A stretch of 64,000 bases of DNA from Azophilus sp965221755 (GTDB lineage: Bacteria > Pseudomonadota > Gammaproteobacteria > Pseudomonadales > Azotimanducaceae), in the NCBI GenBank assembly GCA_965221755.1, contig OZ244921.1, forward strand, positions 310,001 to 374,000, in the 5' to 3' direction. How positions within the stretch are numbered: position 1 is the stretch's first letter; each line of letters starts with the position of its first letter. Shown here piece by piece: positions 50,768 through 58,176 of this stretch. The translations under genes and the position numbers were made by a program. The notes under the pieces are model-generated. The model saw only the letters and a list, made by a program, of their open reading frames with translations, was not told the origin of the DNA and searched no databases.

Positions 50768-52300
50768 CTAATACCCGTAGCTGGCCTGCAGCCCCAAGGG
50801 CAGGCCAATCGCCCAATAGGCGAGCAGGAAGCCGGTCCAGGCGACCAGGAAGACGATGGCGTAGGGCAGCATCATGGACAGCACGGTGCCGATGCCGGCG
50901 TCCTTGACGTAGCGCTGGCAGAAGACCACCACCAAGGGGAAGTAGGGCATGAGCGGCGTGACGATGTTGGTGGCGGAGTCGCCCACTCGGTAGGCCGCTT
51001 GGGTGAGGTCCGGCGACAGGCCGAGCTGCATCAGCATGGGCACCAGGATCGGCGCCAGCAGCGCCCATTTCGCCGAGGCGGAGCCGACGAACAGGTTGAC
51101 CGCCCCGGTGATCAGGATCACGCCCGCCACCGTGATGAAGGCGGGCAGCGCCGCTGCCTTGAGCAGCGCCGCGCCCTGCAGCGCGATCAGGGCGCCGAGG
51201 TTGGAGCGCCCGAACTCGGCGATGAAGAGCGAGGCGAAAAACGCCATCACCAAGTAGTAGGCGAGGCCGCTCATCGCTTGGGTCATGCCGGCGATCAGGT
51301 CCCGGTGGCCGTTGACGGTTTTTGCGACGTAGCCGAAGACGACGCCGGGGATCAGGAAGACGAGGAAGATCAGCGGCACGATGCTGCGCATCAAGGGCGC
51401 GGCGCCGGTCGTGAGCTGGCCGTCCGCAGCCCGCCAGGCGGAGCTTTCCGGGAGCGCGCTGACGAACAGCGCGAGCAGCGCCAACCCCATCGCCGTCAAG
51501 GCCGCGATCAAGCCCCGGCGCTCGTCGGCGGTCAGGGTTTCAAGTTCGGGCGCTTGGGTCAGGTCGCCGTCCAGCGCCGTCCCGGACAGGCGCGGCTCGA
51601 TCACCCGATCGGTCAGGTACCAGCCGAGCCCGACGATGAGCGCCGTGGAGGCGGACGTGAAGAACCAGTTGTTCAAGGGATTCAACTGGATGTCCGGATC
51701 GATGATCTGCGCCCCCGCCTGGGTGATGCCCTGCAGCATCGGGTCCAGCGCCGAAGGCACGAAGTTGGCGCTGAAGCCGCCCGACACCCCGGCGAAGGCG
51801 GCGGCGATGCCGGCCAGCGGATGGCGTCCGGCGGCCTGAAAGATCACCGCGCCGAGCGGGATCACCAGCACGTAGCCGGCATCCACCGCGGTGTGGCTGA
51901 TGATGGCGATCAGCAGCAGCATGGGCGTGACCGCCGCCTTGGAAGTCACGTTCATCAGCGCCTTCAAGCCGGTGCGGATGAAGCCCGTGTGGTCGGCGAC
52001 GCCGATGCCGAGCATGGCGATCAGCACCACGCCCAAGGGATGAAAGCCGACGAAAGTGGCGACCATGCCGGACAGGAACTGCGTCAATTGGCTGGGCGTG
52101 GCCAGGTTCTGGATTTCCAAGGGCGCGCCGGTGCGCGGATCAATGTGCGAGTAGCTGAACTGCGCCAACGCCGCGGAGAGCGCCCAGACGGCAATCAGCA
52201 ACCCCAGGAACAGCACCGCTGGATCCGGCAGCCTGTTGCCGAGCGCCTCAACGCGATCGAGCAGCCTGACCATTCGAGTGGCGCGCCGCGCTTCGTTCAT
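50768..52300 (-). CDS. AbgT-family transporter
   Basis: 510 aa with many membrane helices. The features RVEALGNRLPDPAVLFLGLLIAVWALSAALA near the N-terminus, the segment GVVLIAMLGIGVADHTGFIRTGLKALM, SHTAVDAGYVLVIPLGAVIFQAAGRHPLAGIAAAFAGVSGGFSANF and SATNIVTPLMPYFPLVVVFCQRY identify the p-aminobenzoyl-glutamate transporter family; related members export sulfonamides. ATG at 52300 gives the usual start. Convergent with serB across the MITE, and divergent from efp with 44 bases between starts. Confidence 0.92.
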   Translation of the reverse strand: MNEARRATRMVRLLDRVEALGNRLPDPAVLFLGLLIAVWALSAALAQFSYSHIDPRTGAPLEIQNLATPSQLTQFLSGMVATFVGFHPLGVVLIAMLGIGVADHTGFIRTGLKALMNVTSKAAVTPMLLLIAIISHTAVDAGYVLVIPLGAVIFQAAGRHPLAGIAAAFAGVSGGFSANFVPSALDPMLQGITQAGAQIIDPDIQLNPLNNWFFTSASTALIVGLGWYLTDRVIEPRLSGTALDGDLTQAPELETLTADERRGLIAALTAMGLALLALFVSALPESSAWRAADGQLTTGAAPLMRSIVPLIFLVFLIPGVVFGYVAKTVNGHRDLIAGMTQAMSGLAYYLVMAFFASLFIAEFGRSNLGALIALQGAALLKAAALPAFITVAGVILITGAVNLFVGSASAKWALLAPILVPMLMQLGLSPDLTQAAYRVGDSATNIVTPLMPYFPLVVVFCQRYVKDAGIGTVLSMMLPYAIVFLVAWTGFLLAYWAIGLPLGLQASYGY

Positions 52301-52332
52301 CCTCGCTTTCCCCAAGCCGTGCGGCGCAATGC

Positions 52333-52338
52333 TATCAT
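52333..52338 (+). promoter_or_regulatory. -10 element abutting efp start
   Basis: TATCAT ends seven bases before the efp ATG at 52345, which would place initiation at or next to the A of ATG. No Shine-Dalgarno sequence is visible between. A leaderless efp mRNA is therefore plausible. No clear -35. Confidence 0.35.
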
Positions 52339-52344
52339 TCGCTG

Positions 52345-52911
52345 ATGGCCCGTTACGCCACCAACGAGTTCCGCGCCGGCCTCAAAGTGCTGCTGGAGGG
52401 GGAGCCCTGCTCGATCCTGGACAATGAGTTCGTCAAGCCCGGCAAGGGGCAGGCCTTCAACCGCGTCAAGTTCCGCAACCTCAAGACCGGGCGGGTCTGG
52501 GAGCGCACCTTCAAGTCCGGCGAATCCATCGAAGCCGCCGACGTGATGGAGCTTGCCATGGAGTACCTTTACGGCGACGGCGAGTTCCACCACTTCATGA
52601 AGACCGACGGCAGCTACGAGCAGGCCGCCGCGTCGGCGGCGGCGGTGGCCGAGGCCCTGCCGTGGATCAAGGAGCAGGATGTCTGCCAAGTGACGCTGTG
52701 GAACGATGACCCCATATCCGTCACCGCGCCCAACTTCGTGACCTTGGAGGTGACCGAGACCGATCCGGGCCTCAAGGGCGACACCGCCGCCGGCGGCACC
52801 AAGCCCGCCACCCTGTCCACCGGCACCGTCATCCGGGTGCCGCTGTTCATCAACGTCGGCGACGTGCTCAAGATCGACACCCGCAGCGGCGAGTACGTCA
52901 GCCGGGCCTAG
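52345..52911 (+). CDS. efp: Translation elongation factor P
   Basis: 188 aa. The N-terminal KOW-like domain carries NEFVKPGKGQAFNRVKFRNL, where the Lys of PGKGQAF (about residue 34) is the site of beta-lysylation. Domains II and III follow with VWERTFKSGESIEAADV, the OB fold, and the ending IRVPLFINVGDVLKIDTRSGEYVSRA. EF-P relieves ribosome stalling at polyproline. It is followed 15 bases later by epmA, which supplies the modification. Upstream -10 overlaps the start, suggesting a leaderless transcript. Confidence 0.98.
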   Translation: MARYATNEFRAGLKVLLEGEPCSILDNEFVKPGKGQAFNRVKFRNLKTGRVWERTFKSGESIEAADVMELAMEYLYGDGEFHHFMKTDGSYEQAAASAAAVAEALPWIKEQDVCQVTLWNDDPISVTAPNFVTLEVTETDPGLKGDTAAGGTKPATLSTGTVIRVPLFINVGDVLKIDTRSGEYVSRA

Positions 52912-52926
52912 TCCTCCGCCCTGCCC

Positions 52927-53781
52927 TTGAGCTCCAATGACGACTGGCGCCCCACCTGCTCGGTAGCCGCGCTCCGGGCGCGGGCCGAGCTGCTCGCCGA
53001 AATTCGCGCTTTCCTTGCCGAACGGGAGGTGGTTGAAGTCCAAGTGCCCACCTTGGGCCGCACTGCCGTCACCGAGCCGCAGATTGAAAGCGTGCGCACT
53101 GCGTCAGGCGCTTTTCTGCAGACCTCCCCGGAACACTACATGAAGCGCCTGCTGGCAGCGGGCGCGCCCTCGATCTACCAGTTGGGCCCGGTTTACCGGG
53201 CGGGCGAGTCCGGGCGCCTGCATCGGCAGGAGTTCACGATGCTGGAGTGGTATCGGCTCGGCTTCGACGACCGGGCGCTGATGGCGGAGGTGTCGCAGCT
53301 GATCGACCGCCTGCTGGGCCCGGCGGCTTATGAACGAATGACCTACGAATCCTTGGTCGGCGCCGTTCAGGGAGAGCCGTCCGAACTGGATCTGGCCTAC
53401 GCCGAGGCCGTTGCGGCCTTGGGTCCGGTGCGCTGCTTCGTCACCGACTATCCGGCCGATCAAGCGGCATTGGCCCGTGTCCGGGGTGATGGCGCTGGTT
53501 CCCGCGCGGCGCGCTTCGAGCTCATCGTCGATGGGGTGGAAATCGCCAACGGCTACCATGAACTGACGGATGCCGCCGAATTGCGCGCCCGCATGGCGCG
53601 GGACAATCAGCAGCGTCTCGATGCAGGGCGCGAGCCCATCGCCCCCGACGAGCGCCTGTTGGCCGCCATGCAGGCGGGCCTCCCCGACTGCGCCGGCGTG
53701 GCCATCGGCGTTGACCGCGTGGCCATGCTGGCCACGGGCGCTGCAAGCCTTGCGGAAGTGATGCCCTTTGCCGACCTTTGA
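52927..53781 (+). CDS. epmA: EF-P beta-lysylation protein EpmA (PoxA/GenX)
   Basis: 284 aa, a truncated class II lysyl-tRNA synthetase paralogue. Motif 2 is ASGAFLQTSPEHYMKRLLAAGAPSIYQLGPVYRAGESGRLHRQEFTMLEWYR, and motif 3 is GVAIGVDRVAMLATG near the end. It transfers beta-lysine to EF-P. Shorter than the E. coli protein (325 aa), mostly at the N-terminus, and the start is TTG at 52927, weakly supported. No epmB (lysine 2,3-aminomutase) gene is in the window. Convergent with psd, 8 bases between stops. Confidence 0.95.
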   Translation: MSSNDDWRPTCSVAALRARAELLAEIRAFLAEREVVEVQVPTLGRTAVTEPQIESVRTASGAFLQTSPEHYMKRLLAAGAPSIYQLGPVYRAGESGRLHRQEFTMLEWYRLGFDDRALMAEVSQLIDRLLGPAAYERMTYESLVGAVQGEPSELDLAYAEAVAALGPVRCFVTDYPADQAALARVRGDGAGSRAARFELIVDGVEIANGYHELTDAAELRARMARDNQQRLDAGREPIAPDERLLAAMQAGLPDCAGVAIGVDRVAMLATGAASLAEVMPFADL

Positions 53782-53789
53782 ACAGGACA

Positions 53790-54611
53790 CTAGGTCCAGC
53801 GGCCGATGGGCATTCCCATGCGGACCTTTTGGCCGACCTTGAGCGAGTCCAGTGCACAGACCTTGGGTGGGCAGCAGAGAATCACCGTTGAGCCGAGCAG
53901 AAAGCGTCCCAGTTCAGCACCCCGTTCAAGCGGCTCGCCGGGCCTGAACGCCTCAATGCGCCGATAGGGAGACTGCGGCCCAGGCCAAGGCGTGGCGATG
54001 CTGCCCACGATCAGGGCGCCGACCAGCACCACCAGCAAATCGCCAAAGCCGGTGCGCAGGCGGCACGCCAGCCGTTCGTTGCGGCAGAACAAGCCCTCCA
54101 CGGCGTTCTCCGTGGCGGCGTTGACCGAAAACAGGGCGCCCGGAACGGCGCGCGCATCGGTTAGGCGACCGGTGGCGGGCGCATGGACTCGGTGGTAGTC
54201 CCGAGGGGCCAGGTAAATGGTGGCGAATTGGCCCCCGTCGAACCCCTCGCCGAGTTCGTGGGCCAAGCCCGACAGGGAGTAGCGCCAGCCCTTGGCCTGC
54301 AGCATCCGTCCCTCTTCGATGCGGCCGCTTTGGCTGATGGCGCCGTCGGCCGGACAGCAAATGGCGCGCTCATCATCCGGCAGCGGACGCGCGCCCGGCT
54401 TCAATTCGCGAGTGAAGAAGTCGTTGAACGACAGGTAGTCCGCAAGCTCGTCCCGCGCCGCCTCGTTCAGGTCAACTTGGTAGGCGGCGGCGAAGGCCCG
54501 CATCAGCGGCAGTTTGATCCAGGGCGTGGTGGCGCGACCCAGCCAGCCGGCGGCTCGGGTCAGCGCGTGCTGCGGCAGCAGCCGCTGGACGGCGGCGAAA
54601 GCCTCATCCAC
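53790..54611 (-). CDS. psd: Phosphatidylserine decarboxylase proenzyme
   Basis: 273 aa. Inner-membrane enzyme making phosphatidylethanolamine. The catalytic stretch includes LSFNDFFTRELKPGARPL, CPADGAISQ, and YHRVHAPATGRLTDARAVPG; the self-cleavage site is LGST in GRFLLGSTVILC, giving a pyruvoyl group on Ser. GTG start at 54611 overlaps the rhodanese gene stop by 8 bases, so both are coupled. The order rhodanese-psd next to orn is common in gammaproteobacteria. Confidence 0.95.
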   Translation of the reverse strand: MDEAFAAVQRLLPQHALTRAAGWLGRATTPWIKLPLMRAFAAAYQVDLNEAARDELADYLSFNDFFTRELKPGARPLPDDERAICCPADGAISQSGRIEEGRMLQAKGWRYSLSGLAHELGEGFDGGQFATIYLAPRDYHRVHAPATGRLTDARAVPGALFSVNAATENAVEGLFCRNERLACRLRTGFGDLLVVLVGALIVGSIATPWPGPQSPYRRIEAFRPGEPLERGAELGRFLLGSTVILCCPPKVCALDSLKVGQKVRMGMPIGRWT

Positions 54612-55455
54612 GGGCCGCCTCCGGCCCGCCCGTGGCGACGGGCAGGTCGTCCCTGTTGCCCCACTCCGACCAGGAGCCGTGGTAGGCGCGAATGCGCGGA
54701 AACCCAAGCAGGCGGCCAACCAGATAGGACAGCCCCGACCGATGGTGGGTCTGGCAATGGGTGATGACGGACTTATCGGCCCTGATGCCGTGCCGGCCCA
54801 GCAGCGCCTCGACATCAGGCACTAGACGCTGACGGTCGCGCGGGTTCTTGAGGTCCAGCCAGTCGAGATGCACGGCGCCCGGCACGTGGCCGGCGCGTTG
54901 GGCCGCCCGGCGTTCGCCCCGATATTCGGGCAGCGAGCGGACGTCCCAGATCACTTGCCCGGGATCGTCGATGGCGCGCAGCACATCCTCCGCCTCCGCC
55001 ACCGGCGACGGGTCGATGTCCAGCGCCACCGAAGTTGGGCTCGGCCGCCGCCCCGCGCCCCGCTCGACGGGCCGGCGCGCCGCCGCCCAGGCCTGAATGC
55101 CGCCGTTGAGGTAGCGCCAGCGCCGATGGCCGATGACGTCCAGCGTCCACAGGAAGCGGCCCGCCCAGCCGCCGCCTTCGTCGTCATAGGCGACGATTTC
55201 GAGCTCCGGCCGATAGCCCAAGCGCCCGAACAGCTCGTTCAAGCGCTCCAAGTCCGGCAGCCGCCCAGTGGCGGGGGGCGCGCCGCCGACCAACTCCGCC
55301 GGCGCCACATGCACGGAACCGGGGATGTGGCCGGCGGCGAACGCCGACGCCTCGGCCACGTGCACCACCAACAGGCTGGAATCCGGCTCCAGGGCCTCAG
55401 CTTCCACCAAGCCAACGTCGTCCATGTCGCTAACGGGTGATCCCCCAAAACGCAT
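54604..55455 (-). CDS. Two-domain rhodanese (sulfurtransferase)
   Basis: 283 aa with tandem rhodanese domains. The first (about 1-130) is inactive-like (AYDDEGGGWAGRFLWTL in place of the active loop). The second has the loop SVITHCQTHHRSGLSYLVGRLLG with the catalytic Cys. Related to thiosulfate/mercaptopyruvate sulfurtransferases. Start chosen at ATG 55455; 55425 (MDDVGLV) is also possible. It overlaps psd, and the 5' ends of this gene and orn are divergent and about 70 bases apart. Confidence 0.88.
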   Translation of the reverse strand: MRFGGSPVSDMDDVGLVEAEALEPDSSLLVVHVAEASAFAAGHIPGSVHVAPAELVGGAPPATGRLPDLERLNELFGRLGYRPELEIVAYDDEGGGWAGRFLWTLDVIGHRRWRYLNGGIQAWAAARRPVERGAGRRPSPTSVALDIDPSPVAEAEDVLRAIDDPGQVIWDVRSLPEYRGERRAAQRAGHVPGAVHLDWLDLKNPRDRQRLVPDVEALLGRHGIRADKSVITHCQTHHRSGLSYLVGRLLGFPRIRAYHGSWSEWGNRDDLPVATGGPEAARG

Positions 55456-55527
55456 CGAGCGGCCAATGGTACAGGCTAAACGCCTTTTTGGAGTATCCTC
55501 GCGCGGCATCCGTCAGGCGGGAGAGCC

Positions 55528-56064
55528 GTGGCCGCACACTTGGTTTGGATCGACTTGGAGATGACCGGGCTTGACCCGGAGCGGGACGTCATCCTCGAAA
55601 TCGCCACCGTCATCACCGACGATGCCTTGCGCGAAATGGCCGTGGGGCCGGAACTGGCCATTGCCGCAGCCCCAGCCCAACTCGAGGCGATGGATGAATG
55701 GAACCAGGCCCACCACGGCGCCTCCGGCCTCATTGACCGGGTGCGCCGCAGCCCGCACGCCTTGGCTGATGCGGAGCGTTTGACCCTGGACTTCGTCAAG
55801 CAACACGTCGCCGCCGACGCAGCGCCGCTTTGCGGCAACACCATTTGGCAGGACCGCCGCTTCCTCGCCCGCCACATGCCGGCGCTGGAGCGCCACCTGC
55901 ACTACCGCAACATCGACGTGAGCAGCATCAAGGAGCTGGCCCGCCGCTGGCGTCCCGACTTGGCGGCGGGATTCAGCAAACGCAACGCGCACCGGGCGCT
56001 GGCCGACATTCGGGAGTCCATCGCGGAACTGGCCTACTACCGGGAGCTCTTTTTTCGCCGTTGA
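55528..56064 (+). CDS. orn: Oligoribonuclease
   Basis: 178 aa. DEDDh exonuclease: LVWIDLEMTGLDPERDVILEIATVITD (motif I, D..E), CGNTIWQDRRFLARHMPALERHLHYRNIDVSSIKEL (motif II, D), and KRNAHRALADIRESIAELAYYRELFF (motif III, H..D). It degrades 2-5 nt RNAs and the pGpG left by cyclic-di-GMP turnover. GTG start at 55528 follows a GGGAG ribosome-binding site (55520-55524). Confidence 0.97.
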   Translation: MAAHLVWIDLEMTGLDPERDVILEIATVITDDALREMAVGPELAIAAAPAQLEAMDEWNQAHHGASGLIDRVRRSPHALADAERLTLDFVKQHVAADAAPLCGNTIWQDRRFLARHMPALERHLHYRNIDVSSIKELARRWRPDLAAGFSKRNAHRALADIRESIAELAYYRELFFRR

Positions 56065-56150
56065 GCGCTTACCTTGGCTAAACGGCGCGCACCGCAGACG
56101 GTGGGGCAAAGCGGAAGTGGGTGGCTGTTGCGACGTCGGGCGGCGCCGGG

Positions 56151-56585
56151 TCAGTCTTGCAGCGGATTCCTTGCCTGAAGGCTAGGAAAGCGGCTGAAGT
56201 CCCTATCCGCCGTCCAGAACTCCGTGACGCCATGGCCGATGCAAAGCGCGGCAACGCGCGCGTCGTGGACCATTGGTCCCCGCACACGTCCCTTCTGGAG
56301 CCCGTCCCGCAGAAGGTCCCAATGCGCATCGGTCTCCCCAAGGAGATTCGCGACTGGCGACTCGAGCCAAGCATTGACTTGGTCGATTGCCGCGTCGATG
56401 GAAGAAGGGGGATCGAAGATCTTGGGATGGGTCACCACGGCGAGGAACTCATGAACACAAGGCCAAGGCATTCCCCAAGTGATGCGGCCCTGTGCTAGCG
56501 ACTCGACTTTCGCCCGCGCCCGATCATGCCACTCGGAGTCCGAGCGGTGCGCGTACACCAAGATGTTTGTATCCGTCGCGATCAA
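56151..56585 (-). CDS. VapC-like PIN-domain toxin
   Basis: 144 aa with a PIN fold. Acidic residues occur in ATDTNILVYAHRSDSEWHDRA (first Asp), the helix WGMPWPCVHEFLAVVTHPKIF (Glu), and MVHDARVAALCIGHGVTEFWTADRDFSRF (later Asps). The start is TTG at 56585, overlapping the antitoxin stop (TTGA). Such toxins cleave specific RNAs, commonly tRNA. The order antitoxin-toxin and overlap support a TA pair. Confidence 0.82.
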   Translation of the reverse strand: MIATDTNILVYAHRSDSEWHDRARAKVESLAQGRITWGMPWPCVHEFLAVVTHPKIFDPPSSIDAAIDQVNAWLESPVANLLGETDAHWDLLRDGLQKGRVRGPMVHDARVAALCIGHGVTEFWTADRDFSRFPSLQARNPLQD

Positions 56586-56836
56586 CCGCCGCGCCCTTCG
56601 TAGATTGCCTCGCGGATACGCGACCACTCAGCGTCACGGTAGGCCGGCTGAAGCCCGTTGCCTCCCGCACTGGCCTCCCTTAGCTTGAATGGCTCGGCAT
56701 CACGATCGATGCGCAGCACTATGTGCAAACCCCGCTCTACGAGTGCGCGAAGCGTGGTGTTCTCCTGAGCCGCATGCATCTTTGCGGCATTCGCAAGCTC
56801 GTCTGAGAGTTCAATGGTGGTCTTCAATGCGGACAC
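56582..56836 (-). CDS. VapB-like antitoxin (ribbon-helix-helix)
   Basis: 84 aa. The N-terminus MSALKTTIELSDELANAAKMHAAQENTTLRALVERGLHIVL (1-41) fits an RHH DNA-binding domain, and the C-terminal AEWSRIREAIYEGRGG (about 68-84) should contact the toxin. The last bases overlap the toxin start by four. It probably represses its own promoter. Upstream of it (56850-57070) no gene is seen. Confidence 0.78.
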   Translation of the reverse strand: MSALKTTIELSDELANAAKMHAAQENTTLRALVERGLHIVLRIDRDAEPFKLREASAGGNGLQPAYRDAEWSRIREAIYEGRGG

Positions 56837-56893
56837 CCATATTTCCTTATACTGATTCCCATACTAGCTGTTCCGCGCAGGGCGCGGCAAGGC

Positions 56894-56939
56894 GTTGCGG
56901 GGATGGTGTGTTGCGGGGATGGTGCTGCGGGGATGGGTG
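56894..56939 (+). repeat. Short G-rich direct repeats
   Basis: Three close copies of TTGCGGGGATGGTG/CTGCGGGGATGGG lie at about 56895, 56911 and 56925. They are in the 248-bp gap between vapB and queG, which otherwise holds no supportable gene; the gap also has an AT-rich part (about 56950-57060). Confidence 0.45.
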
Positions 56940-57085
56940 ACAGTCGCTCCCTCATATTATATTGCGCCGGAGCGGTTCCTTACTTCATACGTCTCGCCCC
57001 GACAAAGGACACACTTACAAACCATGACAGCGGACTGGGGCAAAAATTCAACTCATTTTTGGCACAGGACACTAGCGCCGCAGGC

Positions 57086-58150
57086 TCAGCAAGCTTCCAA
57101 GCGCGCCAAGGCCCAGTCGATGTGCTCGCGCAGCAGCTCCGAGGCGTCGCTGCGGGCTTCCCGAAGCGCCGCCTTGGCCGCTTGGCTGGGCGGTCCGTTG
57201 CCTAGGGCCACTGCCAAGTTGCGCCGCCAGCCTTCGTAGCCCGGCCGGCGCAGGGCGGAGCCTTCGGTGCGCCGCAGGAAGGTGGCTTCGTCCCAGCGAA
57301 ACAGCGCCACCAGCGACGCCGCGTCCAGGCCGTGGCGGGGCTTGAAGTCCGGCTCGTTGGTGGTGGGCGCGTCCCGGTTCCACGGGCAGCAGAGCTGGCA
57401 ATCGTCGCAGCCAAAGACGCGGTTGCCGATCAGTGGGCGCAAGTCAACGGGCATTGCGCCTCTGTGCTCGATGGTGAGGTAGGAGATGCAGCGGCGGGCG
57501 TCGATGACCTTGTCGCCGACGATGGCGCCCGTGGGGCAGTGGTTCATGCAGGCCCGGCAGGCGCCGCAGCGGTTCGGTTCGGTGGTTGAGGTCGCGGCCA
57601 ACGGCAGATTGGTGTAGATCTCGCCCAGAAAGAACCAACTGCCCGCTTCGGGGTGGATCAGCAGGCTGTGCTTGCCCATCCAGCCCAAGCCCGCGTTTTC
57701 GGCCAGCGCCTTCTCCAGCACCGGGGCGCTGTCGGTGAAGGCGCGAAACCGCGCGTCCTGGGCCCGGGCGGCGGCGTTGATCCGCTGGGCCAGCTTGGCC
57801 AAGCGGCGGCGCAGCATCTTGTGGTAGTCGCGGCCTAAGGCGTAGCGGGATATGTAGGCTTGGTCCGATCGCTTAAGGACCCCCGCTGGCGCAGCCCCTT
57901 GCGCCAAGTAGTTCATGCGCGCCGAAACGACGGCGCAAGTCCCAGGCTCCAAGCGCTCAGGGTGCAGCCGCTTGTCGAGATTGCGCGCCATGTAGTCCAT
58001 TTCGCCCTGGAATCCCTTGGCCAGCCATTCGCGCACATGGGGTTCATGGGCCGACAGGTCCACATGGGTGATGCCGATCTGCTGAAAGCCGAGCGCCCGC
58101 GCCCAATCCTCGATGGCCGCGGCGGTTGGGAACTTGGGCCGGTCCGCCAT
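57086..58150 (-). CDS. queG: Epoxyqueuosine reductase
   Basis: 354 aa. Final step in queuosine biosynthesis, cobalamin- and Fe-S-dependent. The two [4Fe-4S] clusters are represented by CGACRACMNHCPTGAIV and FGCDDCQLCCPWN, and the N-terminal NYLAQGAAPAGVLKRSDQAYISRYALGRDYHKMLRRRL is characteristic. Divergent from nnrD, with overlapping -10 elements in a 26-base space (58151-58176). Confidence 0.95.
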   Translation of the reverse strand: MADRPKFPTAAAIEDWARALGFQQIGITHVDLSAHEPHVREWLAKGFQGEMDYMARNLDKRLHPERLEPGTCAVVSARMNYLAQGAAPAGVLKRSDQAYISRYALGRDYHKMLRRRLAKLAQRINAAARAQDARFRAFTDSAPVLEKALAENAGLGWMGKHSLLIHPEAGSWFFLGEIYTNLPLAATSTTEPNRCGACRACMNHCPTGAIVGDKVIDARRCISYLTIEHRGAMPVDLRPLIGNRVFGCDDCQLCCPWNRDAPTTNEPDFKPRHGLDAASLVALFRWDEATFLRRTEGSALRRPGYEGWRRNLAVALGNGPPSQAAKAALREARSDASELLREHIDWALARLEAC

Positions 58151-58157
58151 GCGGAGC

Positions 58158-58165
58158 AGTATAAT
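58158..58165. promoter_or_regulatory. Overlapping divergent -10 elements for queG and nnrD
   Basis: AGTATAAT contains TATAAT on the plus strand (58160-58165) and TATACT on the minus strand (58163-58158). Each ends 7-11 bases from its start codon (queG ATG 58150, nnrD GTG/ATG 58174/58177), suggesting near-leaderless transcripts and mutual exclusion. No clear -35 in either direction. Confidence 0.4.
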
Positions 58166-58176
58166 CGGCTTCCGTG

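Noticed and set aside
53782..57075. The 12-mer ACAGGACACTAG occurs at about 53782 and 57064, and part of it at about 2019
   Set aside because: A 12-mer pair is expected by chance in 64 kb, and flanking sequence is unrelated.
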